From NCBI RefSeq assembly GCF_000226095.1, contig NC_016478.1:1106001-1170000 (forward strand): a stretch of 64,000 bases of DNA. Direction: 5' to 3'. A program made the position numbers and the translations under genes. This document shows, piece by piece, positions 22,789 through 33,591 of the stretch. Source of the stretch: Thermothelomyces thermophilus ATCC 42464 (taxonomy: Eukaryota; Ascomycota; Sordariomycetes; Sordariales; Chaetomiaceae). The notes beneath the pieces are model-generated. The model saw only the letters and a program-made list of their open reading frames with translations. It ran no database searches and was not told the DNA's origin. The number at the start of each line of letters is the position of its first letter. Position 1 is the first letter of the stretch.

Positions 22789-25044
22789 ATGGACGTGCCG
22801 CCGGTCAAGCTGTCGGAGCTGCTCCGGCACCCGGACGACCTCGACAAGATCGCGGGGCTCAAGGCCGAGTTCGGGCGCAAGAAGGCCGCCGTCGACTCGC
22901 AGCTGCGCGCCGGCCTTCGCGAGCAGCTCGAGACGGCCCAGGCCGGCATGAACGGCCTGACGGACGGCCAGAAGACGGTGCAGCAGATCAAGGACGAGAT
23001 GATCAAGATCGACAAGATCTGCTCCGAGTCGCAGAACATGATCACCGACTTCGCAACCATCAACCTCGTCTCGCAGGCCCACCGCAACTTTGGCGCCGTC
23101 GAGGCCATGCGCCGCAACCTCGAGACCTTCGACGACCGCCTCGACGCCATCCAGGAGATGCTGCGCCAGAACGACGAGGACGCCGAGAACATGCCGAACC
23201 TGCTGCCCGTCCACTACGAGCTGACGCAGCTGCGCAACATCCGCGACGACGCCATGGACCAGATCAAGCGCGCCGACGACCCGGGCCTGCAGTCCACCCT
23301 CGAGGACTACTTCGAGCGCCTCGACCAGGTCATCGAGTGGTTCGACGAGCACATCAGCCTCATCGGCCGGAGCCTGATTAACCTCGTCGTCGCCGACAAC
23401 ACGAGCCTGGTCGTCCGCTTCGCCCTCGTCATCGAGGCCGAGGAGAAGAGCGACCAGAGGGTCCTCGCGCTGCAGGAGGCGCTCAAGGACCACAGGGAGA
23501 TGGCCGCCCGGTTCCAGAGCATCACCGACGGCGCCAAGACGGTGCGCGGATACAAGGACAAGTTCCTCGAGTGCATCCGCAAGATCGGCGAGGGCCAGTT
23601 CGAGCAGGCCAGGGAGCGGTTCATGAACGACCCGTCCGAGCTCGAGAAGAGCCTGAAGTGGTACTTCAACGACCTCAACACGGTCAGGCTGGGCATGGTG
23701 CAGCTGATGCCCAAGAAGTGGAAGATCTTCAAGACGTGGACCGACATCTACCACCGCATGATGCACGACTTCCTCGTCGGCATCATCGACGACCCCGACA
23801 CCAGCTCGGCCCACACGCTCGAGATCGTCGGCTGGCCCGAGAAGTACTACCGCAAGATGAACAAGCTCGGCTTCAAGCAGGAGGAGCTGACGCCGCACGT
23901 CATCGACAACCGCGAGACCGAGCTCGTGCGCGACTTCCGCGCCCTCATCATCAAGTTCCTCGACGAGTGGATCGGCCGCATCTGGGCGCAGGAGAAGAAG
24001 GACTTTGCCGACCGCAACGTCGAGGGCGGCAACCTCGACCAGGACGAGTACGGCTACTTCCGGACCAAGAACCTGGTCGACCTCTGGCGCATGCTGCGCG
24101 GCCAGCTCGACGCCGCCGCCAACTCGAAGCGCGCCGACGTGGCCGAGGGCGTCGTGGACGCCATGTTCCAGCGGCTGCGCCAGCGGCAGCAGTCGTGGCA
24201 GAAGATGCTCGAGGACGAGGCGGCCCGCTACGAGACGGACAAGGCCGGCGACCTGGAGGGATTCCAGCCGCTGCAGGACTGGCTCGTGGCGACCGCCAAC
24301 GACCAGATCGCGTGCATCGACGACAACGAGGACGAGGGCCGGCTCGCCTACCTGTCCGACTTCAAGAGGAAGTTCGGCGCCCTGGTGACGCCCCAGTACA
24401 TGGACCGCGCCGAGGCCGAGGTGGCCGCCCTGCGCGACGGCTACCTCGACCTCAGCACCTGGTGCATCACAAAGTTCGCCCAGCTCGTCTTCGCCGTCGA
24501 CTTCAAGACCGTCATGCCCGACTTCTTCACCCCGCGCTGGTACACCAGCACCGCCATGGCCCGCATGGTGGCCACCTTTGACGAGTACGTCGGCGACTAC
24601 CGCCAGGTGCTGCACCACTCGCTCGTCGACATCTTCATCGAGATCTTCGCCGACGAGCTGCTGATCCGCTACCTGTCGTCGGTGCGCAACAAGGGCGCCA
24701 AGTTCCGCCGCGTCGACCAGTTCCAGGACAAGATCTTCGACGACCTCAAGACCGCCTTCGACTTCTTCAACAGCCTGCCCAACCCGGCCGTGGCCAACTC
24801 CATCAAGGAGACCTGGCGCGTCACCGAGCCGTTCCTGCAGCTGCTCTCGGTCGAGAAGGACGCCGTCCCGGACACCTTCGCCGCCTTCAAGACCGCCTAC
24901 TGGGACCTGCAGATCAGCTGGGTCGAGGCCGTGCTCCGCTCCCGCGACGACTTTGAGCGGAGCATGCTCAATGCCGTCAAGGCCAGGGCCGCCCAGATGG
25001 ATGTCGTCAGGGGTCCCGAGACCATCATGAGCAAGATCAAGTGA
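22789..25044 (+). CDS. sec6: exocyst complex component Sec6
   Basis: Intron-free gene of 751 aa, the usual length for fungal Sec6. The exocyst tethers secretory vesicles to the plasma membrane at growth sites such as hyphal tips; Sec6 is a core subunit that contacts SNAREs and Sec8/Exo70. The sequence is helical throughout: an N-terminal coiled coil (KAEFGRKKAAVDSQLRAGLR; QQIKDEMIKIDKICSESQNM), then the Sec6 helical-bundle domain, including LIPVHYEL-type segment NLLPVHYELTQLRNIRDDAM and the C-terminal VTPQYMDRAEAEVAALRDGY and YVGDYRQVLHHSLVDIFIEI. No membrane segment is present. Strong GC bias at third codon positions creates a 646-codon antisense ORF, which is a shadow. Confidence 0.95.
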   Translation: MDVPPVKLSELLRHPDDLDKIAGLKAEFGRKKAAVDSQLRAGLREQLETAQAGMNGLTDGQKTVQQIKDEMIKIDKICSESQNMITDFATINLVSQAHRNFGAVEAMRRNLETFDDRLDAIQEMLRQNDEDAENMPNLLPVHYELTQLRNIRDDAMDQIKRADDPGLQSTLEDYFERLDQVIEWFDEHISLIGRSLINLVVADNTSLVVRFALVIEAEEKSDQRVLALQEALKDHREMAARFQSITDGAKTVRGYKDKFLECIRKIGEGQFEQARERFMNDPSELEKSLKWYFNDLNTVRLGMVQLMPKKWKIFKTWTDIYHRMMHDFLVGIIDDPDTSSAHTLEIVGWPEKYYRKMNKLGFKQEELTPHVIDNRETELVRDFRALIIKFLDEWIGRIWAQEKKDFADRNVEGGNLDQDEYGYFRTKNLVDLWRMLRGQLDAAANSKRADVAEGVVDAMFQRLRQRQQSWQKMLEDEAARYETDKAGDLEGFQPLQDWLVATANDQIACIDDNEDEGRLAYLSDFKRKFGALVTPQYMDRAEAEVAALRDGYLDLSTWCITKFAQLVFAVDFKTVMPDFFTPRWYTSTAMARMVATFDEYVGDYRQVLHHSLVDIFIEIFADELLIRYLSSVRNKGAKFRRVDQFQDKIFDDLKTAFDFFNSLPNPAVANSIKETWRVTEPFLQLLSVEKDAVPDTFAAFKTAYWDLQISWVEAVLRSRDDFERSMLNAVKARAAQMDVVRGPETIMSKIK

Positions 25045-25186
25045 TCGATCTATGCCTACCTACGTTTGTTAACGAGCCCATGATATGATAACGAAGAAAC
25101 GGGAAGAGGATTATCGGGGTGTGTTGATGTCAGTCTTGTGGCGTGTGTGTGATAGAAGTCGGCATGCCTCCCTTGATTTGGTCCGC

Positions 25187-25204
25187 ATATATATATATAT
25201 ATAT
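25187..25204. repeat. (AT)9 microsatellite
   Basis: Nine AT units about 145 bp downstream of the sec6 stop codon, probably in its 3' UTR or just beyond. Confidence 0.9.
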
Positions 25205-25819
25205 GCTCCTGGGGGCTGGTACCGGACTACTTTGGAAAGTCATGTTAATACTGGCGAGGGAAGATTGATTATTTTTTTCCCCTGGTCAGCCGCCCGGGCG
25301 CGTCCATCATCACACTTAGGAATACCCCTCCCTCGGTCGGAGCCCGGAAGTGGCAGCGAGCGAAGCGACCCTCACACCCCATCGAGTCATGCGGTCCGGT
25401 CTGCAACCCATCTGGTACCCGGAGGCGGAAAGAGACCAAGTCCAGCCAGCCTGCGCATTTACCACTGCCGCCACAACCGTAGCGTCAATCTGGCCCTTCC
25501 GCCTCAAACTCGGCCTCAACCCGGCCGTTGGCGGTGACGGGCTCTGATGAAAGAGGGAGTTGCGTAGAGTTACAATTATGAGGAGAGACAAAGAGACTGA
25601 CTGGACTTGGCTCGGGATGAGGGTTGGTGATGGACGGCATGGACGGTCACAAGTGGTGGAGGGCAATCGTTTCGCTCCAGGTTTCCATTGTGCGGTTTAT
25701 CGCTCGAGATGATGCGAGGAACAGCAGGCGTCTGAATAACCGTTGCATCATGATGATAGAAATAGACAACAAGAGAGCATGCTCCTTGGTGCCAATGGTG
25801 GTGGTCTTGCGCGACGCTG

Positions 25820-25820
<1 letters not shown>

Positions 25821-25884
<64 letters not shown>
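25821..25884. repeat. (CT)32 microsatellite
   Basis: Thirty-two uninterrupted CT units in the sec6/ima1 intergenic region, about 270 bp beyond the ima1 stop. It is likely length-variable. Confidence 0.95.
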
Positions 25885-25886
<2 letters not shown>

Positions 25887-26150
25887 CCAAACGACCCGCC
25901 GTCCCATGTATGTGCTGTACATACAACAATATGCAATGCAATGCAATCCAAACACCACCCGAACCCGAAAACAAGAGACCCCAACCATGCCCCATGAAGA
26001 AAGGGAAACCGCCGAGCACCGGTAACCGTAAAATGAGTATAGAGAGAGAGAGAAAAGAAAAAGCATCAGGCCGCCTGCCATGCCAGAAAACAAAAAAAAC
26101 CGAACGAAAATAACACAGTTCGGTCCAACGATCACCTAGAGAAAAAAAAA

Positions 26151-26373
26151 TTATTCCTTCTTCCCCTGCTTCCCGCCGCGCCCAAACCGAGGCCACCACC
26201 CCCGCCTCTTTTTCTCCTCCTCGGTCAGCTTGAACGACTCGCCAAACAGGCCCGACAGCTCGTTGCGCGGGTCGTTCTTCCTTTCCTCGCTCACCACGCC
26301 GGGAGCCCGGCCGAGCATCTCGGCGAAGAAGCGCGGCTCGGCAAACGTCACGTCTTGCTGCTGCCGCCGCTGC

Positions 26374-26404
<31 letters not shown>

Positions 26405-28429
26405 CCTCCCCCCAGCTCCCGTCGACTTCTGCATCGTTATCCCTGGCAGCACCATTACCACCATCACCAGCAGCACCAGCAGCAGAAGACAACGATGACG
26501 AAAAAGACGAAAAGCCGAGTCCCTTCTTATTCCCGCTCCCACCGCCCGCGAAGGAGTCCCTCTGCTGCCCGAAGCGGAACGAGGGAGTCGGCGTCGTGGC
26601 CTCGACCGGGCTGGGGCGCAAGCGGGGCTGGTTGGGCGGGTTGAAGACGCGCTGCGCCGGGGTCGTCGGGGCGGGGGGCACGCGGTACCAGAAGGGCTTG
26701 GAGGCGGCCTTCTCGTCCGAGGTCGGGGCGGAGCCGAAGGGCTGGTTGGCGCGCTGGCCACCCTGGGTGTTGAAGGCGCGGTACTTGGACCTGGGCGGCT
26801 GCGTCGTTGGGGTGGTGGTGGTGGCGGCGGCGGCGGCGACCGCGGACGAGGGGGTGGGAGACCAGTCCATCTCCTCTTCTCCCTGATCCGGTGCCGAGCG
26901 AGGGGGTGACGAGCGTGAGAAGGAAGAATAAGGGCGTCCTGCGCCCCACGCGCTCGCGGCCGGTTGGCGGCGCGGGGAGAGGTTGAGGTGGAGATTGTCA
27001 ATCTCTCGGAGGGAGGCGGTCAGGTTCTGCGCGGCCTGCGTGTGGTTGTGGCCCATCGGCAGGGCGTTGGCGCGGCGCCGGGGGAGGGAGGGAGAGGAGG
27101 CGTCGGTTGGTGTCGGAGAGGGTGGGGTGGGCGAGACCGGAGAGCGGGAGATCTCGTCGAGGAGGTCGGCTATGGTCTTTGTCTCGTCGTGTCGGGAGGT
27201 GGTGGAGGAGGGCTCGGGGGGGTCGTCACGGAGCGGATTTTGGGTGGTATGAGGGGTGCCGAAGAGGGGTGCCATGTTGATGCGGATGCAGCGCGGCGCG
27301 AGAGTCAGGATCTGGTGAGGGGAGGTCAGCAATGTCTCATGGTGATTTGGTTTGCTGATGGGGGAAGAAACCCCGGGGGGCAATGCTTACCAGCAAGGCA
27401 AATGTCAGCGCGAGAGCGTGCGCGGCTGTCTGTGTGCTCAGCTGCGCCGGGTCGGGTGTCGTCAGACCGTCTATCCTCCGCAGGCAAACACGCAGGCCGA
27501 CGGCCATAGCCTGAAAGCAGTACCATTTCGACACTCCGTTGATGTGTCTGTTGAAGCCCCTATAGACCTGGGAAAAGCGGGGGTTCCACCAGACGCCTAG
27601 GATGGTCGCAAGACTGCTCCATCCGAGCAGCCGCTCGTCGGACGGGAGACTTCCCACCAGGGGCCCGCATATCCTCAGCAACCTGAAGGTAAACTGGGCA
27701 TCGTCCGCCTCGGACCAGATCAGGTACTGCGAAAGCAGGCTGTGGACCACGACGGCATGCCAGCCCAGTTGCAGGACGAACCCAGCGATCCACAGCCACC
27801 TGCCCGCGGCATCAAACCGCTCAGGCCAGCCCCGGGTAGTGACGCGGCTCCTGGCGCTGGCGCTGCGGTCGAGCATGCGCCGCAGGAGGTCCGTCTTGGC
27901 CGTGTACTGGGCCTTCTCGAGGCGCTGGCGCACCTTGGGCTCGCACTGCTCGCATATCTGGGGGTAGAGACGTTCCTGATTCCTGCGGAAGCGGTAGAGG
28001 CCCTTCTCGCGCTCGGCGTAGTCCGGGTCGTCTGGGTCGGGGAGGTACTGGGCTAGGGACGCGTTTAGCAGATGCTGGTTCTTGAGGCAGGTGTCGCAGA
28101 AGATGACGTCGCTGGCCGGCGGACTCGAGGGCGGGGAGAAGGGGCGGGCGGCGGCGAACTGGCGCGGGGTGGACTCGGTCTCGGTCGCGACGGGCGGGTC
28201 GGTGATGTCGCCGTTCTGTTTACCTGCGGGGTCAATGCTGCTGATCTTATCGAGGCCGGGCGAGGCCGGGCTGGGCCGGGCCAAATCGCGACCGACATAC
28301 CTCGTCAAGGTAGTTTGTGGCATCGCAAAAGGGACAGTCGAAGCGGCGCGTCTTGCCATCGTAGCGAGTCGAGGTCTTGCGGCCGCAGTAGAAGCACGTC
28401 AGGTAGCGGTTGCGATAGAGTCGCGGCAT
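26151..28429 (-). CDS. ima1: inner nuclear membrane protein Ima1 (NET5/Samp1 family)
   Basis: Three exons, complement(26151-27311, 27391-28215, 28301-28429), give 704 aa; all junctions are phase 0. Ima1 family proteins sit in the inner nuclear membrane and link chromatin to the LINC complex. The N-terminal Ima1_N zinc-binding domain shows four CxxC pairs: CFYCGRKT, CPFCDATNY, CDTCLKNQ and CEQCEPKV. Four hydrophobic segments follow (WLWIAGFVLQLGWHAVVVHS; LGWSSLATILGVWW; YCFQAMAVGLRVCL; and AAHALALTFALLILTLAP). The last helix is rebuilt across the intron 27312-27390, which shows exon 3 belongs to this protein. Exon 3 otherwise encodes a roughly 370-residue Pro/Ser/Gln-rich tail with poly-Gln and a conserved-looking end (FAEMLGRAPG; FGESFKLTEEEKKRRGWWPR). 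The start MPRLYRNRYLTCFYCG was preferred over an ATG-less upstream extension. Confidence 0.88.
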
Positions 28430-29656
28430 CTTCTTGCTGGTGCTGCCGAGGGTGCGAGCATTGCAGACCTGCTGCACGACGGCGCACGTAACAATAATAC
28501 TTTTTGTAGGTAAGGGAGGGGGGATTGAGGGGGGGGTTGAGGGGGCCCGTGGTCGTACTAGCGCCTGCTGATTGTTGTCGCTGTCTCGTCGTTGTTGCCG
28601 CGCTGGTGACGGGAATTGCTAGGCAAAGATTCTGCCGGGCGGTCGTGTTTTTCAGCGCATGGTGTGTTGCACCTCAAGGTGCACAGCACCCCAATTGGTT
28701 GGAGCCCCTGGGGCAGGTGATCTCACAAAGCCGCTTTGGCCAGGAGCGCTGCGCAACAGCCCGGGTCTGCTTGGCAAATCGGGAAAGACAGGGCCTGTGT
28801 AAGTGGGAAATAGTTAGGTAACTACCACCTGGCAATTGAGCAGAAAGGGCATCGCGGGCTGTGAGCATCTCCAGTCACATCATGTACATACACATACCAA
28901 TCTCGACCTCATCAATCACACCGTCTGTCTTTCCTTCTTTCTTTCCCTTTCTTTTTCAAAATACGGGTTTGACGTAGGGATTTTGTCTCTGGTCTTTGGT
29001 CCTAGTCTCGATCAGATCAAAACGTGATTGGCACATTCCGGTTCCTCGAAGCCACAAGCCAATTGATTGTCTGGTCGAGCCTAGTGCCCCGGCCTGCGAT
29101 ATCTGGAATTCGGTGTTGAACGGGCCGTAGAGCGTGCGCATTTCGCCTCAATTTTTGGCGAGCATTCCGGTGAACAGACTCTTGTCTCTAATTTGCACAC
29201 ACACGATCAAGAGTGAGCCGTCCCAAACTGTGTTTCAATTCATTGTTCAATTATTAACTGGCGATAGGCCTCTCAGATCCCTGCATTTCAGTCTCGCAGC
29301 GCGGTTCAGGAGAAACAACAAGCCGGTGGTGATCCATCCTGCTTCACTTGGGTCGCTTTCGATATCATTATTTTAATCGTTCGCATTTTTGAGGTACTTT
29401 ATTCCTGATTTTATCCTTGTTTGGTCCTTGGTGGTCTCAGCACGTTGCTGAGGAGTGGCTCTTGGTTTGTTTGCTTTGTTTGGTGGCTGGCTCCTGCTCA
29501 CCTACCCCTGAGCCGACCCGCTTGATACGGGGTTTCCATCTCAACATTAAGTCGTGAGTTGGCAGGCTGTGCGGCTTGATCAGCACCATCCAGTACATCA
29601 GCCGCCCGCGGCTTACATGCTCGCCGCTTAGTCGGCAACATCACATCTCGGCACAG
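28430..29656. other. divergent intergenic region ima1/alg14
   Basis: 1.2 kb containing both promoters. A C/T-rich stretch lies at 28926-28956. A G-rich tract (28518-28550) lies just upstream of ima1. I see no gene. Confidence 0.5.
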
Positions 29657-30869
29657 ATGGCCCCGCATCAGAGCACAGGCGACGATGCGATGGACTCGAA
29701 ACAACATGGCACTGCAGACGGCCAGGAACGTGGTGAGCTTTCATCTCCTAACAACAATCCCGACGACAAGGCCAGGCCAAAAGAGTCTCTCCAGGCTGCG
29801 GCAGTCGATCCTAGCATCAGAGCGCAATCCTCGAACCGGAAAGGTTCAGACTCGAGTTCGAACGCCGAAACCGAGATGGAAGAGTTCATCCGGGAACTGG
29901 TCGCGGACATTGGTCCCGACCGCTTTGCCCTATTTGTCTATATCGGTCTCATCGGCATCACCATTCTCTCGACGGCGGGCTTCTTCCTTCTGTCCTGGTC
30001 GTGGATCGTCGCCATCGTCAACGTCTTTGTCGGCTTTGTGATTGTGAGTCTGGCCCCCCCATCCCCGTCCCAACTCCGGGAAAAAAAAACACTTGTCTCA
30101 CTCAACTTTCCTCCCCCTCCCCCTCCCCCAGTGGCGGCACGTCTCCCTTCGCCGCGCCCATCCGCGCCCGGAGACGGGTAGGCGCTGGATCAGCCGCCGG
30201 GACCCATCGACCCCCAACACGGCCGGCCTCCCCGCCGTCTACTTCCTCTACATACTCGGCTCGGGCGGCCACACCTCCGAGATGCTCGAGACCATCAAGC
30301 GCAAGTTCGTGCCCCAGGCCAATGCCCACCGGCGCTACCTCGTCACCACCGGCGACCAAGACTCGCTCGACCGCCTCATCAAGCTCGAGTGCCTCATCCG
30401 CCGCTGCTTGCCCCCCGGCGACCCGCGCGCCGGCACCGTCGACGCTTTTCGGGTCCCGCGCGCCCGGCGCGTGCACCAGCCGCTGTGGACGGCGCCGCTC
30501 AGCTGCCTCAGCACGGCCATCCACGCCGTCAACGCGCTCACGCGCGAGCCCGACTGCCGCCCGGCCTCCCGCCACGGCGCCCAGTTCAAGTACCCGCACG
30601 TCGTCGTCACCAATGGACCCGCCACGGGATTCGTCGTCTGCCTGGTCGCCCACCTGCTCAAGCTCTTCTACCTCGTACCCGAGGGTCGCCTTAAGATGGT
30701 GTACGTCGAGTCGTGGGCCCGCTCCCGCTCGCTCAGCCTGACCGGCCGCCTCTTCCGCCGGACCGGCATCGCCGACATGTTCTGCGTCCAGCACGAGGAC
30801 CTCGCCCGCCGCACCCCGGGCGCCGTCTACGTCGGCCGCGTCGCCGCCCCCCTCGCGCCCCCGGGCTAG
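29657..30869 (+). CDS. alg14: UDP-GlcNAc transferase subunit Alg14
   Basis: Exons 29657-30043 and 30132-30869 give 374 aa. Alg14 is the ER membrane anchor that recruits catalytic Alg13 to add the second GlcNAc to dolichol-linked oligosaccharide. A polar N-terminal extension of about 90 residues precedes two hydrophobic segments (FALFVYIGLIGITILSTAGF; SWIVAIVNVFVGFVI). The intron falls at the end of the second segment. The Alg14 domain then shows VYFLYILGSGGHTSEMLETI, HVVVTNGPATGFVVCLVAHL and KMVYVESWARSRSLSLTGRL, ending VGRVAAPLAPPG. The start ATG (MAPHQSTGDD) is the first in frame; upstream sequence in the same frame has only a TTG. The long N-terminal extension is unusual compared with yeast Alg14 (237 aa). 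Confidence 0.92.
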
Positions 30870-31487
30870 CAGCCCCCCGTCGAGTGGCCCCCGATGGAGT
30901 CGGTCCTGGACCGCCTGGGGCTGCGGCCGCCGCCGAGCACCGGGGAGGAGCATGGCGAAGGATCGGGAAAACAGGCCGAGAGGGTTGCGGATGAGGAGGG
31001 AATGCAGCAGCCAGAAGTGCATGATAAATGGGACTAGTCTGGCGAGGAGAAACCAAGCCTGCGGCGTCTAGGAGATAAGGATCAAGGGAGTCTCGTCTTG
31101 ATTTTAGCTCTTCAGGGGGAGGGTACCTCAGTGGCCAGGAAAGGGGTCAAGAAGGCTCAGGCGACCGCCTGCACTCCAAAAAGGTTTTGTTTTCATTCGA
31201 GTTTTCAAGGCCTCAATTAGAGAGGCTCGTTGCACTCTTGCTGCGATCCACTGGCTGGTTATACATTCTCAGAGTCCCAGCACGACCTCACAACTGCTGG
31301 CGCTTAGTGATGAGTACGAGACAGCTGAATAGGCCAGCTGTCTGCAACTGTGGACTGTACAAGCGTCTATTGTTGCCTATCATGAACATTTTTTATACAG
31401 GTATACACGGGCATCCTGGTAGCCCAGGCGGCTTCCACCCTCCCTTTCCTTCCCCCAAAACCCCTTCCTCCCCAAAGCTCCGTTGCG
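30870..31487. other. convergent intergenic region alg14/mS23
   Basis: 618 bp holding two 3' ends. The sequence right after the alg14 stop keeps coding-like composition in another frame but shows no conserved block. Nothing else is visible. Confidence 0.55.
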
Positions 31488-32330
31488 TTACAGGTCCGCG
31501 TCGTCATCCAACAGGCTCTTCTCCTCGGGAGCATCGACGACGTTGTTGTAGGCGGCGGTCCGCTCGGCCTCGAGCTTGGCGATCTCCTCGGTGGCCCACT
31601 TCTTCCAGTTCTCGTACGCGGCGTCCTCAAGCTCCATGCCAACCTGCAGGTCGGTCTTGCCAAAGTAGGCGCCGTACATGCGGGCCTCCTCGACGGCTAT
31701 CCTGCGCTCAATCTGCTCCATCTGCCGCAGCTTGTAGAACTCCTTGCGCGCAATGTCGTACGCGCGCGCCTTGGACAGGCCCCGGTTCTCCATCAGCCAG
31801 AGCTGGCGCTGGACGACGCTGTTTTGTCAGTTAGCAGACGATCTCTCTCTCTCTCTCTCTCTCTCCCTGTCTCCCTGTTTCTTTCTCTTCCTCTCCCTCC
31901 CCCCCTTCCGCTCCTTCATATTTCTAGAGCTCTCTTACCTCTCACCACTCAGGACCATGCCGGGCTGGCGCAGGCCCTTGCTCCAGTCGCGGTACCGCGC
32001 GTCCTTGCCGTCGAGCTCGAGCACCAGCTTGGGGCGGGCCAGCTCCCAGGGGTGGTCGCGGTAGAAGTCCGCCCGGAGCTCGTCCTCCGGGTGCACGATG
32101 CGGGTCGGCCGGAACAGGTTGCGGGGGCGGTGCAGGGCCCGCCCGCGGTCCTTGGGCTCGGTGTGCTGGATCGGGTAGGGCCGCGTGAGGACCTCGGCCG
32201 GCGGGATGTACCGCAGGGCGCGGACCCACGGCGCGGCGACGTTGGGCTTGCTGCTGACGATGGAGCTGGACAGTTGTGCCTCGGCGGTCTCGAGGACGCG
32301 CGCCGCGCGGAATTGGCGGCCGCGAACCAT
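31488..32330 (-). CDS. rsm25: mitochondrial small-subunit ribosomal protein mS23 (Rsm25)
   Basis: Exons complement(31488-31818, 31939-32330) give 240 aa. mS23 is a component of the mitochondrial 37S ribosomal subunit. The N-terminus [20 protein letters not shown] is typical of the family (VxxRxxTA start), followed by PPWVRAL-like [39 protein letters not shown], and [20 protein letters not shown]. Exon 2 begins [20 protein letters not shown] and continues [20 protein letters not shown], with an acidic end LLDDDADL. The 120-nt intron contains a CT repeat (31842-31865) and splits a Ser codon (AG|C). Divergently transcribed from the PPR protein gene. Confidence 0.9.
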
Positions 32331-32390
32331 TGTTTCCGGCTTTGAGTTTTTTTTTGGGGTTGTTTTTTTCTGTTCTTTTCTCGAATTGGG

Positions 32391-32421
<31 letters not shown>

Positions 32422-33154
32422 CGACTTTTGTGTCGATATGCTGTGAACCTCGAAGGAGTGGTTTGCGGCGTGATCGAGAGTTCGACGAGGGGAGCGTTCG
32501 GAGGGCCCCGATTGAACTCGACCGGGAACTATATCGATCTATGGCGGCACCATCGGTATCGGGCCGCTTCTACCCGGTGCCGTCCTCTTCGCAAAGGGGC
32601 CAACTAGAAGCGTCGTTCGAGGTGCGGTTGGTTAGATGTCGTTTGGCCGGTCAAGATCGCAACTTCGCAAATGTGGAGCTGCGGCTTCTTCCATCGCGCG
32701 CTCCCAAAATTTCCCAGCTCGGGCCGCGTTCGGTGTGGGGCCGGGCCTCTGGGTCACTGAGGTAATGGATTTCGTGCACCGTACACTGTTGTAAGGAAAG
32801 TCGAAGCAGTGCCGGCCAAAACTTTGTCCCACACCGATCAACCAAGCACTACAGAAATATTTTTATGCACGTCCACTTACTACCCCACCAGGCCTTGACG
32901 GGCCCACAACCGACCCCTGCTCTTCCAGATGCTCCATTCGGCGCCCCATGGCCGCGATAAGCTCCCGCGGCCTGGGACTTAACTTTTTCTCATCCGTATC
33001 GAGATCGGTTTCGGGCCCCCGGGATACAACGACGCCAACGACGCCAACGACGCCCTCTTTTCCCCAACACCTCCGAACCGCGCATCTGAAATTTGCGATA
33101 CCCCGCGGCGAGAGGCTGGGCTGACGGGCAAATCACCATGTTGGACCACAGCTC
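32331..33154. promoter_or_regulatory. divergent region between two mitochondrial-protein genes
   Basis: 824 bp between mS23 and the PPR gene. Two CT runs (32391-32408 and 32411-32421) lie 60-90 bp upstream of the mS23 start, in its probable 5' UTR or core promoter. Short ORFs here are not convincing. Confidence 0.5.
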
Positions 33155-33560
33155 ATGAGAGTCTCCAGCCGAATTGACGGGTCGATATGCGGCGCGATCC
33201 TCTTCTTGCACCGCCCGTCGCTGTCGTCGAATCGGTCCGCCGCCGCCGCATCCCTTCCAACTTCCGCTCATAGCCTCGGTGGAGGGCCTGTGCAGGGCTT
33301 CCGCGGCGGTTGTTGCACGGCCTGGCGACGGCCCATCACCTTTCTGGCCTCCAGCTCCAGATCATTGGCGCCACAGCACCGCTCCGGCCTGAACCCTTCG
33401 ACGCCCCGAGTCTCGACAACCACCCCCCTTGGCAGCCTTCCCAGGCCCTCCATAATACCTGAGGCTACTGCTACTACTACTACTTCTACTACTACTCGTG
33501 CCAACCACACGGCCGCCGCCGCCGAAACGTCTCCAGATCTGGAGCTGGACGATGACAACG

Positions 33561-33591
<31 letters not shown>

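Larger units (their letters stand above)
25045..26150. other. convergent intergenic region sec6/ima1
   Basis: 1.1 kb between converging genes. It contains an AT dinucleotide repeat (25187-25204) and a long CT repeat (25821-25884). No coding sequence is supported. Confidence 0.6.

Noticed and set aside
22678-24618. 646-codon minus-strand ORF across sec6
   Set aside because: Antisense shadow of GC3-rich sec6. Its translation is Val/Leu/Gly/Asp-rich with no domain, while the sense frame is clearly Sec6.
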